From the NCBI GenBank assembly GCA_030142905.1, contig JASJOG010000059.1, positions 229,001 to 293,000 on the forward strand: a stretch of 64,000 bases of DNA. Direction: 5' to 3'. This DNA comes from Heliopora coerulea (Eukaryota > Cnidaria > Anthozoa > Scleralcyonacea > Helioporidae). Both the position numbers and the translations under genes were made by a program. The notes under the pieces were generated by a model. The model saw only the letters and a program-made list of their open reading frames with translations. It was not told the DNA's origin and did no database searches. Below, piece by piece: positions 43,573-55,038 of this stretch (within the stretch, counting starts at the first letter, position 1; each line of letters opens with the position of its first letter).

Positions 43573-44600
43573 TATATATTTCACAAATATTGCTATTATG
43601 GAAACAAGTAAAACCTACCTTAACAAAGAATAAGTCTTAAGGTTTTTCGTAAATCTCATAAAAAATGAGGATGATCAAGTTTCCAACAATCTGGTCGTGA
43701 AGGTTTTAATTGTATTAAAGCTCTGAAGTTAACTTTTTGTAAGACGTTCTAAAACTCTAAAGTAATTCTTGAGAAGCCACTTGGAGCAGGGATCATTGTG
43801 CCCTTCCCCGAGGTCAAGGCTGGTGCTAGAAGGGATCGAGCGGGCTACTGCCTTCCCCTTCGGGTATCGGGGATTATGTTGTAAAAAGGGTGTGGTGGTT
43901 TATATTGTTGTTGAAATATGAGAACCTAGAGGAGTATTGTTGAAAAGGTGTGGTCTGTGAAAACTTCAAGCGAAAAAAAAAAACCTTAAAAAACCAAGCG
44001 AGTAGTTCGTGTGAATTGTTCAGGATACTTTCCTTTGGAGGCGAGGAAATTCGGAACACGGGGAACCATAACCCCTTGTCGGTAAAAAATTAAAAATTCG
44101 TCGGGGAATTTTCACTGATGATAGCACATTTATATATTGTACCAACCATGAGTACTTCTAATTTATTTAGTCAAGAAAGATAATAGACTCTTCTCTTCAT
44201 GTCAAATAGAAAAATAAACTGTTTTCTAGTCAGTTGTTTCTATTGTTCTGGCCAAATAGCATGATGTTTCCTTCAAATAAGGAAATTATAAAGGGAATTG
44301 GTCCTGACCCCTTTGGTTTAGCCCCAACTGTCGCGGACGTTAACCCCTGCTTCGAGGAATTCCTGGAGCCACGCCTGCCCAAGGCTGATATAGTAAACTA
44401 TGAAAAATGAAGTTTGCTTAATTATTCTTGATTAGTGTTGACCACGGTGATTTCTGCATGACCGTGATCGGAATGATCATGCTATATCAAATCAATAACA
44501 ATGATCATGCAATTAATTTAAGAAATAATAGTGAGCATGATAATCAAAAGAATAATCAAGTTTTGAATTATTAAAAACAATAACCGGCTGACAGTTTTAG
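43573..44600. other. No recognisable gene
   Basis: A GC-richer patch at 43785-43870 and repeated TGATCATGC/ATCATGCA words around 44450-44540 are the only visible structure. Confidence 0.55.
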
Positions 44601-44602
44601 CA

Positions 44603-44763
44603 AATACAAAATAAAACAGATGCCAAAAAATGTCATTCTTAACTTGTGATTCAAGTAAAAAAAAAAGAATAGACAAGAAGGTACATGGTAGACATTCTTC
44701 TCTTTTTTAATTGAATCACAAGTTAAGAATGAAATTGTTGGAATCTGTTTTATTTTGTATTGA
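44603..44763. repeat. Small foldback repeat
   Basis: Inverted arms of about 50 bp: ATACAAAATAAAACAGAT and TTCTTAACTTGTGATTCAA on the left, complement on the right with one ~5-bp gap. Loop about 45 bp with poly-A. Likely a MITE-like hairpin. Confidence 0.7.
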
Positions 44764-44959
44764 TTTATTAATTTTCAAAAATTTATACATGGTATTCAAT
44801 CAGCCATTCATCAATCCATTCATACCTATACTTGCACGCGAGCATACATAAATCCGTAAACACATGTAAAAACAAACAGACAAACATACATATCATACAT
44901 ACATACGTACGTACAAGCACTCATAGAACTATGCATATAAACTTGCCAAATAACATTCT

Positions 44960-45075
44960 ATAGATGAATTTGTAATGAATTCGAAATATTACTACAACAT
45001 TATAGCCTCGTCTTGTTTTCACTCAAATCTTGAGTTTCAAGATGTCACTCATTTGGAGTATGTTTTGTATTAACA
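44960..45075 (+). repeat. Decayed relative of the 63.1-kb foldback, with hammerhead-like core
   Basis: GAATTCGAAATATTA (44979-44993), CGTCTTGTT and ATCTTGAGTTTCAAGATGTC correspond to 63560-63625. A helix GAATT/AATTC before GAAA resembles hammerhead helix II, but the CUGANGA part is not intact. Confidence 0.45.
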
Positions 45076-45079
45076 TTCT

Positions 45080-46500
45080 AAATTCTTCTCAAATTCTACT
45101 TACGTTTATTTGGGTTGCTTGAATCCTTTTTACAACACTGTGGAGTATAAATAAGATCGCTTCCTGGTTTTGCCTGAGCATTTGCTTTAACTACATAAGC
45201 ACGTCGGGTGGCCAAGCTAAACGTGATTGAAACGTAATAAAAACCAGATTATGAGATGATTGTCACAATTTTATTTTGATTCGGTGGGCGGAACCGATTT
45301 TTGATGAACGTAATCATTTTGCCTTGAATTCTTACGGTCATTTGATCAAGCAATATTGGAATAACAAAAACTATTCTGGAGTGGGTTCTAAAAGTACCAT
45401 TTACGAGGAAATGTTTACTTTTCTGATGAGCAACAAAAAGACTTTTTTTGACAAATGTTAGGGAAAACGTTATATTTACTGAAGGACGTTTCTTATTGTC
45501 ATTTTCAAGAGCAAATACTAACTATTAACTGTCTGTCTTCATATACAAGAAAGGTGAAGTCATTGCATGAATGTAGTCTCATAGTACCTTTAGGCTTGAT
45601 ATAAGATCTTTAATAAAGATTGTCACAAGTATTTGGCAGCTCATCTTCCCCTTGCACTATGTCTGAAATCTTGAACATAGCGTCAATGTTATCTAGATTT
45701 TTTTGCCACATGTAGATCCTGATCATTACTTTGCTGATCTAGGTTGCCAAACGCAAATACGGCATAATCTACATCACTCGGATATCGTTGAATTTTCTGA
45801 GCAACCATTTGCTTACAAACCCTGGACATCAAAATTAGAGCCGGGGCAATAAAAGTGTCTCTTTCCTTGTAATTTTGTTAACCCTTGCCTGTCCTAAACG
45901 TCTCCTCTTGACGAGTAAAATTGTCCGACGTTAGCCAGAGTAAAATCAACTCGTCGGGTACGGACTGGAATGTACTATTCATGTTGAAGGACCATAGATC
46001 CCTTCCAGTATTTTTATACTGAGATCAGGCAATTGCCTTCCTGAACAATCTGTAGAATTCCGACTCTTTATAGCAACAAATATTCCGACAGTAATGTGTT
46101 AGCTTTAACCTGATGAGAAAATTGGTGAATAGGCGATTGAAGTAGTTCTAGTGGCATAAAGATGAAAACAACAAAATAACTACATCTTCAAAATGGTGAC
46201 ATTCCATGTGTGATCACCGCCTATGAAGATCATCTTGTCAATTGTTAAATTTAGGAAACGTGCTCGTGGGTGAAATAACTGAAATTCAAAAATGGAACAC
46301 GATGTAAACGTAAAAATAAATATTGGCTACGTCACACACCAAAATGCTTGACGTAAAACTTCAAGAGATTTTCCAGTATAAATAAATGAGCCATACAAGT
46401 CCGTTTAGTTCGTGGTAAAAATGGCGGAAAAAAACTCATATTTTCATTTTCTGGAGCTGAATCTCTTGTGCACTTAAAAAGGATTAAACTAGCATACGTT
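45080..46500. other. No recognisable gene
   Basis: Short random frames only (one 61-codon plus-strand frame at 45276). Nothing with a domain or repeat structure I can support. Confidence 0.55.
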
Positions 46501-46514
46501 TCTCAGACAACTTG

Positions 46515-46590
46515 ATATTCCAATTGGTAGAACAGTGGTCCGGAAACCCTAAGATGCGTACTCGAATCTCACTTAAGTCAACTTTTTCTG
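46515..46590 (+). repeat. tRNA-like sequence (SINE head or tRNA pseudogene)
   Basis: An A-box-like TTCCAATTGGTAGAACAG and a degenerate B-box-like GTACTCGAATCTC, spaced as in a tRNA. Stems pair poorly. Confidence 0.35.
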
Positions 46591-46599
46591 TTGACTTTA

Positions 46600-47251
46600 G
46601 CAATGTAGGTTTATCATGACATTGAGTTGGTCAAAGAGGTGATAAACCAGAAACAATTATGCACTAGACGGCTACTGACACAGGACTAATGCTGCATAAC
46701 CAAAGCCATATCGATCATTGGTGCAAGATGTCTCTACTCTAAACAATGTTAGAGGACGTTTAAGTTTTCATTGACTTGGAAACAGTTTCTTCAAGACTGG
46801 GATTATCTACTAAAATTCGTTTTTCCGAATTTATGCCACCCAAACTCACTCAATTACCAATTCATCAGTTCATTGAAAAAGTGTTTTCAAGAAATAAGAA
46901 TCAACTTGTTATAGCCAAGATACCACTATCACAATTGGTTGTGATACAAGTGTTAAAGAATCTACCTGCTCCATGAGAAGGCAACTGCATAAAATCGGGT
47001 ACAAAACGTACAAGACTGGCATGATTATTTTCATAAGTTAGAAAATAACTGACATTAGTCCCAGAGACACCGGGTTTCCCACTGCTAATGAAAGATGCGT
47101 TTTTCAAGCATTTTTTTATGAATCCGGATCACGTCAGTCGTACGTTTCGGTACGCAACTATATCAGCGCATTGACGAACACAATGTCTCATAAAAGACAA
47201 ATGACATCCAAGAACAAGGCAGAAAATGTCGGAGAAGCACTGAAAGTTCAT
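46600..47251. other. No recognisable gene; left flank of Polinton-2
   Basis: A 66-codon plus-strand frame (46776) has no family resemblance. The segment ends at the Polinton-2 target duplication TCAATA (47252-47257). Confidence 0.5.
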
Positions 47252-47257
47252 TCAATA

Positions 47258-47806
47258 AGTAGATATAAAAGGGGCATTCACGCGCATTTACATTTTTCGC
47301 AATTTTTTAACAATATTTTAACATTTTTTTTTAAATATTGTTAAATATAGCGAAATTTTTTAATAATTTTAATCATCACAAATTTGACAAAATATTTCAC
47401 ACAAATTTCACACAAATTTCACACAAATTTTACACAAATTTTACACAAATTTTACACAAATTTCACACAAATTTCACACAAATTTTACAAATTTCACACG
47501 TATTTTACACAAATTTGACAATATTTCACACAAATTTCACATGGGTTTTAAACGAGTTTTTCACGAATTTTTCACGAATTTCACACAAATTTCATACAAA
47601 TTTTACACAAATTTCACACAAATTTCACAATATTCCACAAATTTAACACAAGCGTCACAGAGAAATTCCCACAAATGTTAATGAAATTTCACAGGGAATT
47701 TCCCTCAAATTCCAAACATTCCTAACATCCCTAGTGATTTGTACATCTCAATGTAAACATAAAAACTATTTTTACTTTCGCTGGTTGTTAGGGATATCTG
47801 GAATGT
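47258..47806 (+). repeat. Polinton-2 left terminal inverted repeat
   Basis: About 549 bp. Outer part ends in ...GCAATTTTTTAACAATATTT; the middle (about 47395-47660) is an array of AAATTTCACACA units; the inner part carries CCCTAGTGATTTGTACATCT and CTTTCGCTGGTTGTTAGGGA. Partner at 62188-62875 is longer through extra repeat units. Confidence 0.92.
47395..47660. repeat. AAATTTCACACA tandem array in left TIR
   Basis: About twenty 10-12 bp units with variants (TTTTACACAAATTT, TTTCACGAATTT). Open frames across it are spurious. Confidence 0.92.
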
Positions 47807-48247
47807 AAACAATGTAAACATCACTTACTATGGGGAATTCCCCTCACAAGATGTAAAAGTCGGGTTCTAGAGGAAACTAGGGTGAGTGCGGTCAAAACTC
47901 TTTGAAATTAGGATTCTAATGAAGTCGCCATCTGTCAATCACCTGTAAATCACCTGTATGAGTTTATATGCCTGTAAAATTAAGTCAGAAGTGAAAGTAG
48001 TAATATGGAACACGATCACAGTGAAGTCTCCATACTAGTGCACCAAGAATTACCTATCTTAAAGGATGTGATATCACAGCACGGATCCTGCGTCCTGCTG
48101 TGTGGAACATAATAGTTAGCATTCCAAACATTCCAATCATCCCTAACAACCAGACTAACTAAAAATAGTTTTTATGTTGATATTGAGATGTTCAAATCAC
48201 TAGGGATATTTGAAATGTTTAGAATGTTTAGGGAACCCCCACACATG
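47807..48247. other. Spacer with an inverted TIR fragment
   Basis: No gene. 48117-48240 repeats the inner TIR end (TTCCAAACATTCC, CCCTAACAACCAG, AAATCACTAGGGATATTTGA) in the orientation of the right TIR, i.e. inverted relative to the adjacent left TIR. Confidence 0.7.
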
Positions 48248-51200
48248 TTAATCAAGGGTTTTGTAATGTCCATAAGCAAGTGTGTTCATTTTATCTTCAA
48301 GTACTATTCTTTTATCATCATTTGCTGACAATGCAACTTTAGTTATTGCTCCTGTATAAAGATTATGTTTTTTATGTCTGATTATATTCATATCTTTTTC
48401 TACAATTTCCTCGTTGAATAAACAATTTTTATAATCTTCATATATTATATTCTTTTTTATAACATTTTTCTTTACACCTTTACACTTCTTTTCTTCCTTT
48501 CCTTCACATGTTAAATTTGAGTATAATTTTGCTCTTAATCCTACAAATTCATTAATTTGTTTTCCTCCACACTCATCTTTAAACATTCCTATTACTTTTT
48601 TTATTCTTTCCTGTTGGAAACCCCGCAAAGCGTCCTGGCAGATGTTCTTTTGGATAATTACTCGTGTCAAACATTGTTTGAACATCTGGAGAAATATCTT
48701 TCTAAAAATCCTTAGTCTCAATTTCATATTCTAATGAATCTGTATCAGTGAATAATAATATTGCTTTTTCTCCATATTTTTTCTTGATATAATTGTAATG
48801 AAAGTCATACATTAAAGTTTTTGACAAGTCTAAAACACTCATTCCTGTATATATATGTTTATTAAATTTTATCTTAGTTTTTTTCATATGCACTGCAATT
48901 AAATTTTCTGGAAATATTGTACATTTATCATAATTTGTTTTTGCAAATAATTTTAATGCTTTTTTCTCACTCGACACTAATTTTATATCAACTCTATTTC
49001 TAATATTTTCCATAGTTTCTCCAAATACAGAATTATTCAGTAATTTAAAAAAGTTTTTGTCAAATTCATTCTTTGCTTTTGTTCTCAGATTTGTATTTAA
49101 CATTATATAATCTTCCATCCATTCTTTTTCATAAAATTTTATACCTCTATGAATTTTTGTTATTTTTAAACCAAGTCCTTTGTACAGTTTTACAATTTCA
49201 TGATGTAATATATATTTTTTCTTATTGTTAAGATTTGGTACAAGTTTTTCCACTCCATTAATACACAATCTTTCAGGAGCCAATGGATAATTATTATGTA
49301 AATCATGCAATTCTTTTGGGTACTCCAAGTCAACTTCCAACACACATGGAACATCTCTCCAATTAGTCAACTCATTTTCACTCATCCATTTGAAATCACT
49401 TACAGGAAGAAGTTTACTATTTGCCCAACCATATAAATTATTTGCATCTAATAAGGAATATATTTTGTAGGTTTATCAGGATCATACTTTAGCGACCCTT
49501 GATCGTCTTGTCCCATATATGGATTATTAGCCTTTGCATGTCTCTTACTAATCATAGACACTCCTCCTCTGATGCCTTTTTCAAACATTAAAACCATGTC
49601 AGGGTCTTTTAAAAGTTCCAACTTTACTCTTGTTATTTTTAACAATGCATCCCATGAAAGTCCTGGCGATGTATAATACCATGCAGGATCTAATTTATAA
49701 TTTTCCATGCAAATTTTTCTAAAATTTTCAAAAACATCTTAAAGAATTAATACATCAGTGATTATATACAAATCATGATAATTCCTCATTGTCTCCATTT
49801 CAAATTCTTTCCAGATATTTTTTGCATGTTCATATTCTTCATCTGTTATACCTCTATCATTAAGTTTTGAATAAAATTTTTCCTTCTCTGGTAATTGTTT
49901 CATCTAATTTTTCCAAGCCATCCATATAATCATATGGGAAAACACCCTTTTTTAACATCAACTCTCTTTTTTTCCCACTGCAAACTTTATTAACATTATG
50001 AAATTGATCTTTTTCTAAATTATTTGCTAGGCTTTCCAAAGATGCGCTCATAAATTTAAAACTATCTATGAATCTTATTTCTCTTGTAATATATGTTTTT
50101 TTTTTTACCTTTTTTGTTTCTAAAACTATCAACTACAATGTTTTTACTGAATGAAATATATTTTTCTTCCGTCTTTGGAATACAATTAATGTTACCTTTA
50201 ATTAATAGATGACTATCATATCCCTCTAAATTGTGAAAAAATACAGGTATAAAATTTGTTTTTTTCATTATTCCTCTGTATTCTCCACTAAAGTGACAAT
50301 GATCTCTGCATTTATTAAGATCTTTAAAATGTCCATTAAATGGTTTTTTACAAACATAATATACTTTTGCATTTTCAAAATCTTTTTTATTCTCTTCTGT
50401 GAATATCATCTTTGCTTCTACTTTAAACTTTTCATATATTTCTCTAACAACTTTTCCCAACTCTTGTACAAATATTTTAGAAATATCTTCATCTTCAGAA
50501 TGTTTTGTATATCTCACAGCTTTGTATACATCATCAAAGCCTTTAACAATAAAGAAAAATCTAGACGGTTCATGTTTTTGAAATTGCGACGTTTTTTCAC
50601 CTAAAGAATTATCAACAGGTTTTAAAAAACATTCAAAATCTGCATATATTACAAATGGAACTTTATGCATTTTTTGATAATTTTCAAATTTAATATAATC
50701 AATAATTTTTTCTCCATCTGGAAATATAGTTTTGACACATTCATTTGTTGAACAATATTCTAAATGATTTTCAAGAGATTTTTCGGTTCTAAATCCATTC
50801 AAACAAAAAGTACAAAAATGTCTTTTACCATGACTTTTACTAACTTGTGATGAAAGTAATCTACTTAAATTTTTAACAACACAATAATGTTTCTTTCCAG
50901 TATTTAAATCAAATATTAACAAAAGTTGTGCTTTTTTCTCATATTTTTCTTTTAGTGTTCTAAGAATTATTATTTCTTCTATCTTTTCTCCTGTTACTCT
51001 ATCTCTATAATTTGTTTGTTCAGCTCCAAATAATATTACTCCAATTTTATTATTTCTCTCAAATTTATCAATATCATGAAATGTTGCAGGAGAATTTAAT
51101 CCTGTCCAATCAAATTGTTCAGCTTGTTTTTTCAAAAGTTTATCTATTCTCTCATTATCTCTTTCCTTCATATGTTTTGCTCTTGCAAAAAAACTAATTT

Positions 51201-51981
51201 AAAACATTCTTTATCATCATCATTTTTCATATTTATGATTGCTTTTTTATTTTTCAAATATAATGATAATGGAATATATGATGATCCTCCTATAAGTCTA
51301 TATCTACTTATGTATAATTCTAATTTTTTAATTTTTCTAAATCTCCAACAACTTCCATTTCTCTGAAATGTTGCTAATGATTCAAGAATTTTTTCCTTCA
51401 TTTTTTCATATGTTTCTTCCAAGCCTGTTCCTTCAAATATTATCTCTTGTTTACTAGAAAAATGTGTATCATCTATAGTTTCTTTACCTGTTGGAGGATT
51501 TTCCTTTACCATTATACAATTAAGAGACAATCTTACTTTTATTCCCTGATGACTATTTTCTTCTTTAGTTTTTTAATAATTATTTCTTTCACATCGTTTA
51601 AAGTTAAAGGATCATAATCTATAATCTCTGCAGGGTCGTTAATTTCATATTTTTTTATTGCACTTTTAAATGCTTTTTTTGAAGGAACCAGTTTAAACAC
51701 ATGTAGAGGCAGTCTTTGACTGTTTTTTTCATCCTCAGACTTTTTCTCAGACTTATTGAATAAATCTAAAACAGTCTTTTTCAATTCTCCAAACCATCTT
51801 TCTTTGATTTTCTTTGGTCTTCCAGGTTTTCTTTTGAATTGATCAAATATTTTCACAATTTTTTTTTTATGTTGTCAGTTTGTGTCCTCTTCTTATTTTC
51901 CTTTATATATTTTTTTGGTAATAATAAAGGCGTATCAATATCAGGAACTGATGTATCTAATAAATTTACATTTGAGGTCAT
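48248..51981 (-). pseudogene. POLB: Polinton DNA polymerase B with AT-hook N-terminus
   Basis: Replicates the element. The start is read at 51981 (MTSNVNLLDTSVPDID). Just after, an AT-hook-like KRKPGRPKK (about 51830) in the next frame, then KAFKSAIKKYEINDPAEI, which resembles the Polinton polymerase N-terminus. Further blocks: YRLIGGSSYIPLSLYLKNKK, a finger HFCTFCLNGF...H..YC, Exo I VIYADFECF near 50650, an HNH-like CRDHCHFSGEYRG near 50300, Exo II VFFHNLEGYDSHL near 50220, KGIRGGVSMISKRHA near 49560, motif B KLLNNSVFGETMENIRNR near 49030 and motif C LLFTDTDSLEYE near 48750. Frame breaks at about 51855, 51540, 51190, 50110, 49860, 49450-49385 and 48720. About 1,240 codons, the expected size. 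Confidence 0.9.
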
Positions 51982-52104
51982 TGTGTTTAGGTTTTTTTTT
52001 ACATATATGTTTTTTCTTAAATGAAAAATTATAAATCTCAATTTTATTTCCTAAAATAAAAAAATCATGCTTTATCATAAATATGATTTCTCAAAATTTG
52101 TATA

Positions 52105-52332
52105 TTAAATATATTTAACATAAAATAATTTTTCACATGTACAAAATCTATGTTTACATTTTTTTAATAATCCATGATATTTTTCTATAGAATTTGTTAT
52201 ACTTTTAGGAAATATATTAATTTCTTTATATGCTTTATAAATACTTGGATAAATTTTTTCTTCACCATTCCTAAAATTAGTCACCAATAATTTTTTCAAT
52301 TCTCTTAATTCACCTTTTATAAAATTTTTCAT
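52105..52332 (-). CDS. Small Lys-rich Polinton ORF
   Basis: 75 codons, intact, starting after CTATAAATAAACA. Basic helices, then C-terminal cysteines in KKCKHRFCTCEKLFYV, possibly a partial zinc site. No family recognised. Lies between polymerase B and the Cys-rich ORF on the same strand. Confidence 0.45.
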   Translation of the reverse strand: MKNFIKGELRELKKLLVTNFRNGEEKIYPSIYKAYKEINIFPKSITNSIEKYHGLLKKCKHRFCTCEKLFYVKYI

Positions 52333-52470
52333 TGTTTATTTATAGATATTTTTTCTTAAATGAAAAATTATAAATTTCAATTTTGTTTCTCTAAAATTTT
52401 CATAAACTAAGTTTTTAACTGTTGTATAATTCTTTAGCAACAAAGTTGTTTATTATACAAAAATTTTTTT

Positions 52471-52791
52471 TTAATCTTGTTTGTCATCACTTTTGTCATC
52501 TGGTTAATAATCTGAATCTTTTATAATGTCATCAAATTCACTTTCACTTGATGTTATATATTCACTTTAACTTTCGTCAGAACTATAATGATCATAATTT
52601 TTATTTTTTATACAATAGTAACTGATTTCATAATCTGTATAATTATTATTATCACCATAATTTACAAGTTTACAAGTACAAGGATTGTTTTTCTTAGATT
52701 CTTCTTCAATACATTTTTTACATGTCCAAAAAATTGTTTCTCCATTTTCTAAAATTACTGACCCACAATTACAATCTTTTTTTTCAGTCAT
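52471..52791 (-). pseudogene. Cys-rich zinc-ribbon-like ORF with acidic Ser tail
   Basis: Starts MTEKKDCNCGSVILENGETI. Cysteines are spaced CxC, then CxxC in FWTCKKC, then CTC and one more, suggesting one or two zinc ribbons. The 74-codon frame ends at 52567; the Asp/Ser-rich tail (SSESEFDDII) continues in frame past two TAA codons to 52471. Start preceded by TATAAATAAAATA. A small transcription-related protein is possible. Confidence 0.45.
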
Positions 52792-52807
52792 TATTTTATT
52801 TATACAA

Positions 52808-53236
52808 TTATATAAATTTATAAACTATGAAACCTCCTGAAATCCCAACCAGAAAAAAAGAAACATTTTGATATTCTTTCATCTCATTACTCGTAGTATA
52901 GTAATCCTCCAATTTTGGCTCATTTTCTGCTGTGGTGTTATATTCTTGCTTTAAACTTTTCACATGATTATTAATTTCTGCAAGAGTTTTTAAAGACATG
53001 TTTGTTCTATTTATATCTGCATTTGCATCAGATAATTGTTGCCTTAATTTTTCAATCTGTTGTTTTCTTTCCACTTGTTCCTCATACCATTTTTCTTTAT
53101 CTTTTTGTAATTTTTCAAGTACTTCATTATGTCTTTTTAACTCTTTTTTGTATCCAGTATGATTTAATTTTGAAAATAAAAATCCAGCTCCTGCAAAAGC
53201 AACAGCATTAAATAATCCTCCAATTCCTGTTTCCAT
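52808..53236 (-). CDS. Polinton coiled-coil protein with two membrane ends
   Basis: 142 codons, intact. N-terminal hydrophobic segment GLFNAVAFAGAGFLFSKL, a long coiled coil (EKLQKDKEKWYEEQVERKQ, SDANADINRTNMSL), and a C-terminal segment VSFFLVGISGGFIVYKFI. Counterpart of 22730-23580. Start preceded by AAATAAAAATAA. One of the few unbroken genes; role unknown, possibly virion or membrane scaffold. Confidence 0.68.
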   Translation of the reverse strand: METGIGGLFNAVAFAGAGFLFSKLNHTGYKKELKRHNEVLEKLQKDKEKWYEEQVERKQQIEKLRQQLSDANADINRTNMSLKTLAEINNHVKSLKQEYNTTAENEPKLEDYYTTSNEMKEYQNVSFFLVGISGGFIVYKFI

Positions 53237-53259
53237 TTATTTTTATTTAATTTTTTATC

Positions 53260-53493
53260 TTATGATTTGAAAGGATCTATAGGAAGCCCTTTTTTTTCTT
53301 GTGCAAATTTAAATCCAAGTGTTGATAATCCTACAGCTGCTGCAAGTTTTAAAGTAGACATTAAACTAGCTGGAGTTGCTAAACCATCACTAAATACTTT
53401 TCTTGTTATCATTCCAACACCCACAGCACCCAATGTAATTAGAGTAGAATCGTATAATTCGTTCATTATTTCTTTTCTATTCATTTTGGTCAT
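53260..53493 (-). CDS. Small Polinton membrane protein
   Basis: 77 codons, intact; KEIMNELYDSTLITLGAVGV, then LKLAAAVGLSTLGFKFA and C-terminal PIDPFKS. Counterpart of 22496-22723. Likely two membrane helices. Start preceded by TATATAAATAA. Confidence 0.68.
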   Translation of the reverse strand: MTKMNRKEIMNELYDSTLITLGAVGVGMITRKVFSDGLATPASLMSTLKLAAAVGLSTLGFKFAQEKKGLPIDPFKS

Positions 53494-53540
53494 TTATTTA
53501 TATACATAAAAAAAATTTTTAATTTATCACTTTAGCAGCT

Positions 53541-54017
53541 TCACTGTCTGCTGTTAATCAAAACTTTCAAAACCTTGAACAGCACACTTTTTAAACATAT
53601 TTTTAAATTTATCAGCTTTTCTGTTTTTTCTCTGTGTTCACTGTGTTCACTTTTTTTTACATTATTTATTTTTTCTCTTTCTTTTTCTAATTTATCAGCT
53701 CTGCTGTTTTCTTCTCTGATTTCTCTTTTGTCTCTTTTATATGAATAATATAATCCACCAATTGCAGCAAGAAATCCTACACCTCCGATAAAATATCTAA
53801 AATCTATGTAATTAGTTATTTCTCTTTGGTTATCCACTTTGTGGTCACTTTTTACTTCTTTTTCTACTCTAGCAGCTTCCAGCTGTCTTTTTCTTTCTTT
53901 TGCTTCTCTTGAAATTTTTGCCAATCTTTTTCCTAATTCTACTTTTCTTGCATCTTTTACTTTTTCAATTTTTTCAACTGTTGTTATTTTAGTACTTTGT
54001 TCACTCTGTTCACTCAT
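53541..54017 (-). CDS. Polinton single-pass membrane protein, possibly frameshifted end
   Basis: 158 codons. MSEQSEQSTKITTVEKIEKV start, basic helix GKRLAKISREAKERKRQ, membrane segment FIGGVGFLAAIGGLYYSY, then a charged region. The last 30 residues (LKICLKSVLFKVLKVLINSR) look out of frame: another frame reads toward DSEAAKVIN near 53535. Counterpart of 21039-21368. Start preceded by GATAAATAA. Contains the palindrome CAGCTCTGCTG at 53696-53706 (NSRAD). Confidence 0.62.
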   Translation of the reverse strand: MSEQSEQSTKITTVEKIEKVKDARKVELGKRLAKISREAKERKRQLEAARVEKEVKSDHKVDNQREITNYIDFRYFIGGVGFLAAIGGLYYSYKRDKREIREENSRADKLEKEREKINNVKKSEHSEHREKTEKLINLKICLKSVLFKVLKVLINSRQ

Positions 54018-54034
54018 TTATTTATCTTTTTATA

Positions 54035-54265
54035 ATTTTATTTAAAATTACTACAAGTCTATTTAAAATTTATTCAAAGTTACTTAAAATTTACTACAAA
54101 TCTATTTAAAACTTATTCAAAGTTACTTAAAATTTATTCAAAGTTACTTAAAATTTACTACAAGTCTATTTAAAATTTATTCAAAGTTACTAAAAATTAA
54201 CTTGGAATCTGCTACAAACAAATTTTAAACAAATTTTAAGCAAATTTTAAACAAATTCAAGTAAA
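54035..54265. repeat. Intergenic ~43-bp tandem repeats
   Basis: Four to five imperfect units built from CTATTTAAAATTTATTCAAA, GTTACTTAAAATTTACTACA and variants, trailing into AAACAAATTTTAA words. Lies between two minus-strand genes, upstream of the 54017 start. Possible regulatory or origin element. Confidence 0.85.
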
Positions 54266-54274
54266 ATTGTTATT

Positions 54275-54949
54275 TTACAAATTATTGATAATAGATTCTT
54301 CAAAATCTACACTAAATTTTTGACACAATGCAACATGATTTATTAAAATTTCTTTTTCTGTCATTTTTTTATGTAATTGTATAGCAATAAATGCAATCTT
54401 GCCTTGAAAACAATCTGTTACTCTCTCATTTGTTACAGTTTTATTACTTCCTCCAAAAATTAATGTTGACAAACCACTTGTAACTTGTGCAGATGTAAAT
54501 TTTTAAATTAATTTTCCATTACAAAAAATTCTTGAATTATCGATTGTTAAGGGATATGTTTCCCTATCATAATGAACAGAAATACATTTCATCTTGCTAT
54601 ATTCTATAGGGTCAGATTTCAATGGAAATGCATTTGGATTTATATCTAAATAATCATTTCCTACTCCATAAACAATTAATCTTTTTGTAGAAGCATTGTC
54701 AAGATTTTGGAATCCTAACATTCTGTAAATTCCACTACCATTACCTTTATTTCCAAAACTTGCGGTAAAATCATTTGTTTTTTTAATATATTGTCTTTCC
54801 ATTTCATAAACTATAAAAATATGAACACGGTCTTAAGAATTTACTTCACTCAAAATCTCATTCTTTTTCATATTGATATCTCCAATCATTGTTCCACCAC
54901 CCAATTTCAAACGAGTATCAACTTCATCAACATATGAATTTCTTGTCAT
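54275..54949 (-). pseudogene. Fibre-like attachment protein candidate
   Basis: About 225 codons in three pieces. N-terminus MTRNSYVDEVDTRLKLGGGT followed by MIGDINMKKNEI: the GGTMxGDINMxxNxI pattern is well known from phage tail fibres, where it marks fibre shaft repeats. The remainder (54503-54802 and 54275-54472) is beta-rich and ends with DCFQGKIAFIAIQLHKKMTE, the usual last strand and helix of concanavalin/laminin-G-type lectin folds. Stops at about 54832 and 54503. A receptor-binding fibre is the best reading, from motif plus fold pattern; not proven. No intact equivalent in Polinton-1 (14778-15240 may be its relic). Confidence 0.5.
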
Positions 54950-55025
54950 ATGATTATTGTCATTTTTTATTTTATAATATATATATGTCACATGGCTACT
55001 GTCATTTTTTATTTTATAATATATA
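54945..55025. repeat. 40-bp direct duplication
   Basis: TGTCATTTTTTATTTTATAATATATAT occurs twice (about 54958 and 55000), upstream of the fibre-like gene on the minus strand. Presented as a short duplication; it may contain promoter elements. Confidence 0.7.
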
Positions 55026-55038
55026 TTTTGATTCGCAC

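Noticed and set aside
46776..46976. A 66-codon frame as a host exon
   Set aside because: No splice signals, domain or homologue in the window support it.
47338..47646. A 102-codon open frame made of NFTQISHKF-like repeats, with similar frames at 62260-62698
   Set aside because: It is the translation of the TIR tandem array; both strands and other frames are equally open and it has no coding signature.
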